From Rhodospirillales bacterium (lineage in GTDB: Bacteria; Pseudomonadota; Alphaproteobacteria; Micavibrionales; UBA2020), in the NCBI GenBank assembly GCA_023266795.1, contig JAHFPI010000001.1, forward strand, positions 1 through 17,039: 17,039 nt of DNA, written 5' to 3'. This document shows positions 8,109-13,750 of the stretch, piece by piece. Position 1 is the stretch's first letter. Every line of letters starts with the position of its first letter. The notes beneath the pieces were generated by a model. It did no database searches, was not told the origin of the DNA, and saw only the letters and a list, made by a program, of their open reading frames with translations. The translations under genes were made by a program, and so were the position numbers.

Positions 8109-9272
8109 GTGGCTTTGAAACGCGTGACTTTATTCCGTTTTTTTGGCTTCAAAGTGAAGGCGGACGCCAGCTGGTTCTTTCTGGCGGTGCTGATCAGCTG
8201 GACGATGTCCGTCAAGGTCTACCCCCATATCCTTCTCGGCCAGTCGCCGGACACCTACCAGTTTATGGGGATTATCACGGTTGTCGGCATCCTCGTTTCC
8301 ATCATCGCGCATGAAGTGGCGCACGCGCTGATCGCCGAATATTACCACATGCCGATTGCCAGCATCACCCTGTTCATCTTCGGTGGCGTGGCCGAAATGA
8401 AAGGGGAGCCCAGCCATCCCAAGGGCGAATTGTTTATGGCGCTGGCCGGGCCGGTGATGAGCGCGCTGATGGGGCTTTTTTTCTGGTCTGTTTCCAATCT
8501 TTACGAGGAATATATCCGTGTGGGCGCCATCTCCTGCGTGTTGCAGCATCTGGGCGACCTCAACATGCTGATCGCCGCATTCAATTTAGTGCCGGCCTTC
8601 CCGCTCGACGGCGGCCGCGCCCTGCGCGCCATCATCTGGCATTACAAAAATAATTTGGTGACCGCCACCCGCATCGCTTCGGAAAGCGGCGCGGTATTCG
8701 CCTATGGCCTGATTGCCTATGCCTGCTACAAGGTCGTGATGCATGACGACCTTATTTCCGGGATGTGGTGGGGATTGATGGGATTTTTTGTCCACGGCTC
8801 GGGCGAATACGCCGTGCGCCAGATGGAATCGCGCTCGCTGCTCGGCACGGAAAAAGTGTCCCGCTTCATGCACAGCCAGGCGACGACGGTGTCCCCCGAC
8901 CTGACCATCACCGAGCTGGTCGACCATTACATCAACAAGCACTACCAGAAAATATTTCCGGTGATCGACCAGGGCAGGCTGGTGGGCGTCGTGACGCTCC
9001 AGTCCATACTGGCGCTCGACCGGCATAAATGGCACTGGCTGCATGTCGCGAGCGTGATGGAAGAACTGACGCCCGTAACGGTCGTATCCCCCGATTTCAG
9101 CGCGGCGGACGCGCTGGACCTGATGCAGAGAAAGGGCCGGGAACAATTGCTGGTGGCCGACAACGGCAGGTTTCTGGGGATACTGACTTTCCGCGATCTG
9201 GCAAGTTATCTGGCCATTGCCATCAAGATTGACTACAACAAGCCGGTGGAAAAAGGCCGCGCGGCGTACTGA
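8109..9272 (+). CDS. Site-2 protease family intramembrane metalloprotease with C-terminal CBS pair
   Basis: This encodes 387 residues from a GTG start, chosen because AAAGGA lies 8 nt upstream and because FRFFGFKVKADASWFF is the typical N-terminus of this family. It is an M50 (S2P/SpoIVFB-like) zinc protease that cuts substrates inside the membrane. The zinc-binding helix HEVAH places H68, E69 (catalytic) and H72; the third ligand is D167 in PAFPLDGGRALRA. Several membrane segments run over about 20-225. Residues 250-375 are two CBS motifs (VSRFMHSQATTVSPDLTI and VASVMEELTPVTVVSPDF begin them), which in this subfamily sense adenine nucleotides or similar ligands. It is monocistronic, divergent from the lipoprotein gene. 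I see no clear promoter in its 126-bp upstream gap. The substrate is unknown. Confidence 0.92.
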   Translation: MALKRVTLFRFFGFKVKADASWFFLAVLISWTMSVKVYPHILLGQSPDTYQFMGIITVVGILVSIIAHEVAHALIAEYYHMPIASITLFIFGGVAEMKGEPSHPKGELFMALAGPVMSALMGLFFWSVSNLYEEYIRVGAISCVLQHLGDLNMLIAAFNLVPAFPLDGGRALRAIIWHYKNNLVTATRIASESGAVFAYGLIAYACYKVVMHDDLISGMWWGLMGFFVHGSGEYAVRQMESRSLLGTEKVSRFMHSQATTVSPDLTITELVDHYINKHYQKIFPVIDQGRLVGVVTLQSILALDRHKWHWLHVASVMEELTPVTVVSPDFSAADALDLMQRKGREQLLVADNGRFLGILTFRDLASYLAIAIKIDYNKPVEKGRAAY

Positions 9273-9282
9273 CCGCCGGGGA

Positions 9283-9540
9283 TTATCCGACCCTGATATT
9301 CTTTATAAAATGGAAAAGCGGATCCAGCCACCCCAGAATGGCCAGCGCAATCGTCACCTCAACCGGCAGCAGCACGACATAAAGCGTAAAACGCAGCGGC
9401 CCTACCGTGCGGTTACGCCGGTCATCGGCAGGAAAAGGCAGGGGCTTTATTTTCTGCGTATAACGATAGAACCATATCCCGAACGCCAGAAAAACGGGGT
9501 ATGCAATCATCAGGGTGACAATGCAGGATTTTATCCACAT
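9283..9540 (-). CDS. Small two-helix membrane protein, probably leaderless
   Basis: This encodes 85 residues with two hydrophobic helices (about 5-25 and 52-70) separated by a basic/Pro loop (KIKPLPFPADDRRNR). An in-frame TAG (9552-9550) 9 bp ahead of the ATG rules out any longer version. There is no Shine-Dalgarno. Instead a -10-like TAGAAT ends 6 bp before the ATG, so the transcript may begin at the start codon. The family is not recognised. It is convergent with the S2P gene (10 bp gap). Hydrophobicity patterning and the lack of a better frame support a real gene, but the call is moderate. Confidence 0.6.
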   Translation of the reverse strand: MWIKSCIVTLMIAYPVFLAFGIWFYRYTQKIKPLPFPADDRRNRTVGPLRFTLYVVLLPVEVTIALAILGWLDPLFHFIKNIRVG

Positions 9541-9546
9541 GGAATT

Positions 9547-9574
9547 ATTCTAAACCGCTAAAATTTACAAACAA
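9547..9574 (-). promoter_or_regulatory. Candidate promoter abutting the start of the 85-residue membrane protein
   Basis: TTGTTT (9574-9569), a 16-bp spacer and TAGAAT (9552-9547, 5 of 6) on the minus strand. The expected start is near 9540, the A of the ATG, which fits leaderless expression. The -35 box is weak. Confidence 0.4.
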
Positions 9575-9598
9575 CTTTTTATTTTCATCACGTATGAA

Positions 9599-9826
9599 TT
9601 ATTTTTTTGCAGCAAGAGGGAAGCCAGCCGGCTTGTCCAGCGTTTTGGGCGCAAGCTCTTCTTCCAGCGCCGCGATTCTTTTTTCCAGTTTTTTTACGAC
9701 GGCCTCGAATTCCTTCCGCAGGCGCCTTGTTTCTTCCTGCGCCTCCTGGGCTTTCCTGTCGGCGTAAGCGGCAGCGGCTTGTGCGTCGCTCGCCCTTCTT
9801 CTGGCTGTGGAATCGTAGTCGTACAT
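9599..9826 (-). CDS. Small coiled-coil protein
   Basis: This encodes 75 residues: a tyrosine/aspartate start (MYDYDS), then an uninterrupted charged helix from about residue 8 to 58. Heptad spacing is visible in LRKEFEAVVKKLEKRIAALE, so a dimeric coiled coil is likely. The tail (PAGFPLAAKK) is short and basic. There is no signal peptide. A consensus-like promoter and a GAGGA purine tract (12 nt before the ATG) precede it, which argues that this is a real expressed gene. The family is not recognised. It lies between pyrE and the 85-residue membrane protein on the same strand but has its own promoter. Confidence 0.65.
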   Translation of the reverse strand: MYDYDSTARRRASDAQAAAAYADRKAQEAQEETRRLRKEFEAVVKKLEKRIAALEEELAPKTLDKPAGFPLAAKK

Positions 9827-9859
9827 GTCGAAAAACTTTCCTCGTCAATTATCAGCAGC

Positions 9860-9888
9860 AATGTAGACGACCCCAAACAATATGTCAA
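9860..9888 (-). promoter_or_regulatory. Strong sigma70-type promoter for the coiled-coil gene
   Basis: TTGACA (9888-9883, perfect), an exact 17-bp spacer and TACATT (9865-9860, 4 of 6). The start is predicted near 9853, about 27 nt upstream of the ATG at 9826. Confidence 0.6.
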
Positions 9889-9928
9889 CTATTTTTAGTA
9901 AAAACACTTAAATATCAATTAGTTAAAT

Positions 9929-10624
9929 CTATGCCGTTGTCTTCGTGCGCTCGTAAACGCCGCCGTGCTCCCGTGACCAGACGGCGGGATCAGCGAGAAA
10001 CTTTTCCACTTCCTTCAGTGTGGCGGCCGGAAAAAGATTGCGGGGGCGGGCGGCCTCCAGCACATCGTCCCAACTGGCAAGAGCATGGAGCCGCAGGCCG
10101 GCATCCTCCAGAATTTTTGTGCTTTCCTTATAGATGCCGTAGAAAAAAACCGAGAAGACGTCAGTGACAACGGCGCCGCCCTCGCGCAGCGCATTGGCGA
10201 AGGCAACCTTGCTGGCGCCGTCCGTAGTCAGGTCTTCAACAAGAAGGACCCGCGCATCCTCTTTCATTTCGCCTTCGATCTGCGCACCACGACCAAAGCC
10301 TTTGGGCTTTTTACGCACATATAGCATCGGCTTGCCGAGAGCTTCGGATATCCACGCGGCATAAGCGATACCCGCCGTTTCCCCGCCGGCGATATAATCT
10401 ATACCGCGCATATCACACGAACCAGACAACAGCTCGCAGGCCATGCGGATAATATCGCGCCGCGCTTCCAGAAATGAAATCACCTTGCGGCAATCGATAT
10501 AAACCGGCGAGGCCCAGCCGGAAGTCAGAATGAACGGTTTGTCGGCGTTAAAATGCACGGCGCCAATATCGAGGAGATGCCCTGCCGTTTTTGCCGCGAA
10601 TTGTTTTTTTATGGCGGTGCCCAC
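9929..10624 (-). CDS. pyrE: Orotate phosphoribosyltransferase
   Basis: This encodes 231 residues. It joins orotate to PRPP to form orotidine 5'-phosphate in pyrimidine synthesis. The PRPP-binding loop VLLVEDLTTDGASK is at about 126-139, and the flexible catalytic loop RKKPKGFGRGAQ at about 104-115. The frame is open further upstream, but that part overlaps the preceding gene's C-terminus. I chose GTG 10624-10622 because GGA lies 8 nt before it and it starts 2 bp after the upstream TAG (TAG-AC-GTG), a standard coupled junction. The homologous part starts at KKQFAAKTAG. The ALF-type TTDG loop and length of about 230 are typical of alphaproteobacterial PyrE. It is co-transcribed with the small membrane protein gene. 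Confidence 0.92.
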   Translation of the reverse strand: MGTAIKKQFAAKTAGHLLDIGAVHFNADKPFILTSGWASPVYIDCRKVISFLEARRDIIRMACELLSGSCDMRGIDYIAGGETAGIAYAAWISEALGKPMLYVRKKPKGFGRGAQIEGEMKEDARVLLVEDLTTDGASKVAFANALREGGAVVTDVFSVFFYGIYKESTKILEDAGLRLHALASWDDVLEAARPRNLFPAATLKEVEKFLADPAVWSREHGGVYERTKTTA

Positions 10625-10626
10625 GT

Positions 10627-10950
10627 CTAAAATCCGAACCCGCCGCCGGGACGGCGGGGGGGTTTGAAAACCCAGAAATTGCGCATTAAAAAACATACGC
10701 CGAGAAAAACAGTTTCAATGGCGAGCGCGCCGGCGATGGCGACAGGCTCCCACCATTTGTCGTTGATGCCGCCCATCCAGTTGGCGCGGATATTCAGGAA
10801 CCACATCAGGCAAAGAACGGCGCAGACCCCCAGCACCATCATGTCGTAAACCTTGACAAGTTTTTTGTCGGCATAGGCCGGCGGAAATTTCAGGTAGGAA
10901 AACAACACCAGTACGCCGATAATCGCCAGCACGACGACGATAGTCCCCAT
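10627..10950 (-). CDS. Small membrane protein with three predicted helices
   Basis: This encodes 107 residues starting at ATG 10950, with AGGAG 8 nt upstream. Hydrophobic helices lie at about 3-20, 36-52 and 69-90, and the C-terminus is basic and Gly-rich (PPRRPGGGFGF). There is no signal peptide beyond the first helix and no family I recognise. It sits 2 bp ahead of the pyrE start and is surely co-transcribed with it. A link to pyrimidine metabolism is not implied by the sequence. A weak promoter candidate lies in the 55-bp gap after the PilZ gene. Confidence 0.75.
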   Translation of the reverse strand: MGTIVVVLAIIGVLVLFSYLKFPPAYADKKLVKVYDMMVLGVCAVLCLMWFLNIRANWMGGINDKWWEPVAIAGALAIETVFLGVCFLMRNFWVFKPPRRPGGGFGF

Positions 10951-10984
10951 GAAGAACTCTCCTGAAAATGTTTATACCGGATTA

Positions 10985-11013
10985 TTTGTAGCTTTTTCCC
11001 GCGCCTCAGGCAA
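10985..11013 (-). promoter_or_regulatory. Weak promoter candidate ahead of the membrane protein-pyrE pair
   Basis: TTGCCT (11013-11008), a 17-bp spacer and TACAAA (10990-10985, 4 of 6) on the minus strand. The -35 box overlaps the end of the PilZ gene. Read-through from the PilZ gene is the alternative. Confidence 0.35.
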
Positions 11014-11413
11014 CCTGCGATTCCATGAAGCTTTGCGCGTTCAGGCTGTCCAGCACCCGCTCGAACTGGCGGCGGGCTTCTGCCGGCAGGGGGGCGAACT
11101 GCGCGGCAATCCCGCGCTTGGCCGTCCGGACGATCAGGGCCGGCTGCTGGATGGTGATGGTGTCGTGCGGAAAGCGGAACTTCAGGACGGCCAGAATTTT
11201 ATCGCCGGCTGTCAGGCGGGCATCGGGGGCGGTCTCAAAGGACATGCCGCCAAGGCTCCAATCGCGGATGCTGTACGCCCGGTCGCCCACCACCACTTCG
11301 GCATGGACGCCCGCGTAACGGATGTGCTTGCGGCGAAAATCGGCTTTCGCGTTCAGCGCCCCGTCGCCGAGGTTAAAGAAGGATAAAATGCTGCTCATCG
11401 CTTTACTCATCAT
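11006..11413 (-). CDS. Stand-alone PilZ-domain protein (c-di-GMP receptor type)
   Basis: This encodes 135 residues from ATG 11413, with GGGAG 9 nt upstream. PilZ domains bind cyclic di-GMP and control motility, surface attachment and polysaccharide output. Both ligand motifs are present: RxxxR (R28 and R32 in RRKHIR) and DxSxxG (D51, S53, G56 in DWSLGG), so binding competence is expected. The rest is a single six-stranded-barrel-sized domain with a helical C-terminal tail. No output domain is attached, so it should act by binding a partner. A perfect TATAAT box with an upstream TG lies 44 bp before the ATG. Confidence 0.88.
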   Translation of the reverse strand: MMSKAMSSILSFFNLGDGALNAKADFRRKHIRYAGVHAEVVVGDRAYSIRDWSLGGMSFETAPDARLTAGDKILAVLKFRFPHDTITIQQPALIVRTAKRGIAAQFAPLPAEARRQFERVLDSLNAQSFMESQVA

Positions 11414-11456
11414 TTGTTGTTACTCCCAGCAAACCGTTCCCCATTTTGCTATCGCT

Positions 11457-11465
11457 ATTATATAA
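11457..11465 (-). promoter_or_regulatory. TATAAT -10 element for the PilZ gene
   Basis: The minus strand reads TGTTATATAAT, with TATAAT at 11462-11457. There is no recognisable -35, but TG lies just upstream as in extended -10 promoters. The predicted leader is about 37 nt. Confidence 0.45.
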
Positions 11466-11641
11466 CAAGACGGAGACGTTAGGCGGAGATTCGTAATACC
11501 CCACTGTTATATACCTATCTATGAAAAATTAATAGCCTTTAGCCTGCCTGTTTCTGTCTATTTTTTAAGTATTATGAAAATAAAATAGCGATTATAGGCC
11601 TAAATCCCCTCAAGTTTTTGCGCTCGACTCAGCCGTTCTTC

Positions 11642-11671
11642 TTGACTCTCTATGCATAATCCCTTTATAAA
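11642..11671 (+). promoter_or_regulatory. Sigma70-type promoter of the rpmI-rplT operon
   Basis: TTGACT (11642-11647, 5 of 6) with TATAAA (11666-11671, 5 of 6) at 18-bp spacing. The start should be near 11678, giving a leader of about 65 nt. The leader has only a 4-bp stem (AGGC/GCCT); I cannot identify an L20 autoregulatory structure by eye. Confidence 0.65.
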
Positions 11672-11742
11672 CAACCCTCGTACAGGCGATCTGGCTCGAA
11701 TTTGGCTGCCTCGATTGCTAAAATTTTTGAAAGGAAAACAAA

Positions 11743-12006
11743 ATGCCAAAGATGAAAACCCACTCGGGCGCCAAGAAGCGCTTTAGCGTCACGCGTACCG
11801 GTAAAGTGCAAGCAAGAGCTGCGGCAAAACGCCACCGCCTGACCAGCAAATCCAGAAGAATGAAAGCAGAAGGCCGTTCAACCCTCATCCTGAAGGATAT
11901 GAACGCCAAAACCATTCTCGACAATTTCTTCCCCTACCTGAGCGGCCTGCGGCGCAACAACCGCAAAAGGCAAAGACCCGCTGCAGTAAAAAAGGAGGCC
12001 GCATAA
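11743..12006 (+). CDS. rpmI: 50S ribosomal protein L35, with C-terminal extension
   Basis: The N-terminus MPKMKTHSGAKKRF and the following basic KRHRLTSKSRRMK segment are diagnostic of L35. AAGGA lies 7 nt before the ATG. L35 is usually about 65 residues and ends shortly after a PY motif. Here FFPYL is followed by about 21 more residues (SGLRRNNRKRQRPAAVKKEAA), giving 87. The extra tail is basic, as expected for rRNA contact. The end of the gene also carries the rplT ribosome site, so the tail and the translation signal overlap. The operon order rpmI-rplT is standard. Confidence 0.95.
   Translation: MPKMKTHSGAKKRFSVTRTGKVQARAAAKRHRLTSKSRRMKAEGRSTLILKDMNAKTILDNFFPYLSGLRRNNRKRQRPAAVKKEAA
11993..11998 (+). 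promoter_or_regulatory. Shine-Dalgarno of rplT inside rpmI
   Basis: AGGAGG, a perfect core, lies 9 nt before the rplT ATG and within the last codons of rpmI, so the two genes are translationally adjacent. Confidence 0.8.
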
Positions 12007-12007
12007 C

Positions 12008-12376
12008 ATGTCACGCGTAAAAGGGGGCACAGCCTCCATCAACCGCCACAAAAAAGTTCTCCGGCTGGCAAAAGGCTATATGGGCCGCAGCAATAGCTGC
12101 TTCCGTATCGCCCTGCAGCGTCTTGAAAAAGCCCTGCGTTACGCCTACCGCGACCGCCGCAACAAGAAACGCGATTTCCGCGGCCTGTGGATCCAGCGGA
12201 TCAACGCCGGCGCCCGCCTGCACGGACTGACGTACTCCAAAATGATCGGCGGCCTGAAACTGGCCGGCATCACGCTGGACCGCAAAGTCCTCGCCGACAT
12301 CGCGGTAAAAGACGCCGAAGCTTTCGGCAAAATCTGCGAACAGGCCAAGGCCGCGCTGAACAAAAAAGCCGCCTGA
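12008..12376 (+). CDS. rplT: 50S ribosomal protein L20
   Basis: This encodes 122 residues, the normal size. L20 binds 23S rRNA early in large-subunit assembly. Conserved segments are HKKVLRLAKGYMGRSN (14-29), ALRYAYRDRRNKKRDFRGLW (42-61) and the C-terminal domain with INAGARLHGLTYSKMIGGLK (65-84). It starts 1 bp after the rpmI stop and is followed 20 bp later by an intrinsic terminator, so the operon ends here. In many bacteria L20 represses its own operon through the mRNA leader; no such structure is evident here. Confidence 0.97.
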   Translation: MSRVKGGTASINRHKKVLRLAKGYMGRSNSCFRIALQRLEKALRYAYRDRRNKKRDFRGLWIQRINAGARLHGLTYSKMIGGLKLAGITLDRKVLADIAVKDAEAFGKICEQAKAALNKKAA

Positions 12377-12395
12377 GGCCTGAAGATGTTTTAAT

Positions 12396-12425
12396 AAAAG
12401 GGGCTCCCGCAAGGGGGCCTTTTTT
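12396..12425 (+). terminator. Intrinsic terminator of rpmI-rplT, probably bidirectional
   Basis: AAAAGG and CTCCC pair with GGGGG and CCTTTT around a GCAA tetraloop, with a two-base bulge and one G-T pair, and are followed by six T's. On the minus strand the same hairpin is followed by TTTTATT, so it can also end tesA transcription. The tesA stop codon (12426-12424) lies in the T tract. Confidence 0.8.
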
Positions 12426-13083
12426 ATTTTGTCTTTTGTTTAAGCAGTTTTTTGACGGCGGGCAGCATATTGTCGACGACAACGACAACGCCTTCGGCTG
12501 TGGGATGCAAACCGTCCTCCTGAACCAAATCAGCGTGTGTTGTCACGCCCTCCATGAAAAACGGGTAATAAACCGCGTGATATTGTTTTGCCAGCGCCTT
12601 ATACATCGCGGCATAACTCTTTACAAATTCATCCCCCAGATTAGGGGTGGCCTTCATCCCTGCCAGCAGCACGGGGATTTTTTTCGCTTTTAAAATATCC
12701 AGCATTTTCCGCAGATTTTCACGGGTGACGGCGGGATCGACGGCGCGGAGCATATCATTGGCGCCCAGCTCCAGAATCACGAAGTCCGGTTTCTGCGCCA
12801 GCGTCCATTCCAGCCGCGTCAGCCCGCCGGAAGTCGTGTCTCCCGACACGCCGGCGTTGATAACGGCGACCGCATAGCCCAGCGCCTGAAGTTTTTTCTC
12901 CAGCTGCGCCGGAAAAGCTTTTTCCAGCGGAATGCCATAACCCGCCACCAGACTGTCGCCGAAAACCAGAATTTTTTTCTGCTCCGCGCCCGCATCGGCC
13001 GGACAGCAAACAATATTTACCGTCAGCCAGAAAAGGGCCATAATCGGCAGCATCAAAGTTTTTTTACAAGGAATGCACTTCAT
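12424..13083 (-). CDS. tesA: SGNH esterase: TesA-type acyl-CoA thioesterase I / lysophospholipase L1
   Basis: This encodes 219 residues with an N-terminal signal peptide (about 1-32), so it acts in the periplasm. All four SGNH blocks are present: nucleophile S44 in FGDSLVAGYG, G81 in SGDTTSGG, N109 in LGANDMLR, and D190 and H193 in EDGLHP. E. coli TesA hydrolyses acyl-CoAs, fatty esters and lysophospholipids; the true substrate here is not shown. The only ribosome-site-like sequence, GAGG, lies just 2 nt before the ATG, which is tight. A TAGAAT box 7 nt upstream of the ATG would make the mRNA leaderless. Its ATG overlaps the start of the divergent ABC ATPase gene on the other strand. The tesA/ybbA-ybbP neighbourhood matches E. 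coli. Confidence 0.93.
   Translation of the reverse strand: MKCIPCKKTLMLPIMALFWLTVNIVCCPADAGAEQKKILVFGDSLVAGYGIPLEKAFPAQLEKKLQALGYAVAVINAGVSGDTTSGGLTRLEWTLAQKPDFVILELGANDMLRAVDPAVTRENLRKMLDILKAKKIPVLLAGMKATPNLGDEFVKSYAAMYKALAKQYHAVYYPFFMEGVTTHADLVQEDGLHPTAEGVVVVVDNMLPAVKKLLKQKTK
13016..13044 (+). promoter_or_regulatory. Candidate promoter of ybbA-ybbP, inside the tesA signal-peptide coding region
   Basis: TTTACC (13016-13021, 4 of 6), an exact 17-bp spacer and CATAAT (13039-13044, 5 of 6). The start is predicted near 13051, about 31 nt before the ATG at 13082. Because the divergent start codons overlap, the promoter has to lie within tesA. Confidence 0.45.
13068..13072 (+). promoter_or_regulatory. 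Shine-Dalgarno deciding the ybbA start
   Basis: AAGGA abuts an in-frame ATG at 13073 (no spacing) but stands 9 nt before the ATG at 13082, so 13082 is the better start. Confidence 0.7.
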
Positions 13084-13750
13084 GCCCTCTATTCTAAAGC
13101 TTGATCATGTCGATTTACACCTGAAAAGTGAAGCCGGCAGCGTCCATATCCTGAAAGATGTCTCGCTCGACCTGCCCGCGTCAAAGACCGTCGGCGTCAT
13201 GGGCCCCTCCGGCTCCGGAAAGACCACCCTGCTGATGGTGCTGGGCGGACTGGAAAAACCGACCTCCGGCACGGTCGAGGTCGCGGGAACAACCCTCGGC
13301 GGCCTGAGCGAAGACGCGCTCGCCATCTTCCGCCGCGACAACATCGGGATTGTGTTCCAGAACTTCCATCTCATCCCGACCATGACGGCGCTGGAGAACG
13401 TCGCCATCCCGCTGGAATTCGCCGGACACAAGGATGCCTTTAAAAAAGCCGCTGAAGCCCTTGCCGCCGTCGGCCTCGAAGCGCGCGTCAAACACTACCC
13501 GGGGCAACTCTCCGGCGGCGAACAGCAGCGCGTCGCGATTGCCCGCGCCTTCGTCACCACGCCGCGCCTGATTCTCGCCGACTAGCCCACCGGCAACCTC
13601 GACGTTGAAACCGGAAAAATGGTCATGAACCTGATGTTCGATATGACCCGCAAGCACGGCACGACGCTTATCCTCGTCACCCATGACCCGGCGCTGGCCG
13701 GCAGCTGCGATGTCATGGTCAAGCTCCGCGACGGCAGAGTGCTGCAATGA
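13082..13750 (+). pseudogene. ybbA: YbbA/LolD-type ABC exporter ATPase interrupted by an amber codon at the catalytic glutamate
   Basis: Read through one TAG (13583-13585), the frame encodes 222 positions and a complete MacB/LolD-class ATPase. It has Walker A GPSGSGKTT (41-49), Q-loop Q93 in VFQNF, signature LSGGEQQR (143-150), Walker B LILAD (163-167), the D-loop NLD (172-174) and H-loop H201 in LVTHD. The stop is codon 168, exactly where the family has the catalytic Glu of ADEPTGNLD; GAG to TAG is a single base change. The truncated 167-residue product lacks the base, D-loop and H-loop and could not hydrolyse ATP. The downstream frame is undamaged and ends in TGA overlapping the permease start (ATGA), so the lesion is very recent or a sequence error. 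TAG ends at least six other genes in this window. The system probably handles envelope lipids or lipoproteins with the permease. Confidence 0.85.
13091..13096 (-). promoter_or_regulatory. Candidate -10 box of tesA, inside the ybbA coding region
   Basis: TAGAAT (13096-13091, minus strand, 5 of 6) ends 7 bp before the tesA ATG, so transcription would begin at the start codon. No good -35 is visible at 16-18 bp. Confidence 0.35.

Larger units (their letters stand above)
11414..11742. other. Intergenic region between PilZ gene and rpmI
   Basis: This 329-bp gap between divergent genes is AT-rich in the middle. It holds the PilZ -10 element near 11457 and the rpmI promoter at 11642-11671. The stretch 11466-11641 has no reading frame with a ribosome site and no tRNA or strong hairpin that I can see; an 8-bp palindrome TAGGCCTA near 11595 is the only symmetry noted. 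infC is not upstream of rpmI here. Confidence 0.7.

Noticed and set aside
11414..11742. tRNA, riboswitch or L20-type autoregulatory leader upstream of rpmI
   Set aside because: No cloverleaf, and only a 4-bp stem could be found by eye in the leader. A folding and covariance search would be needed to claim more.
13583..13585. Amber codon read as a 22nd amino acid or reassigned codon
   Set aside because: TAG is the terminal stop of at least six genes in the window, no downstream recoding hairpin is evident, and the position is a single base change from the family's Glu codon.
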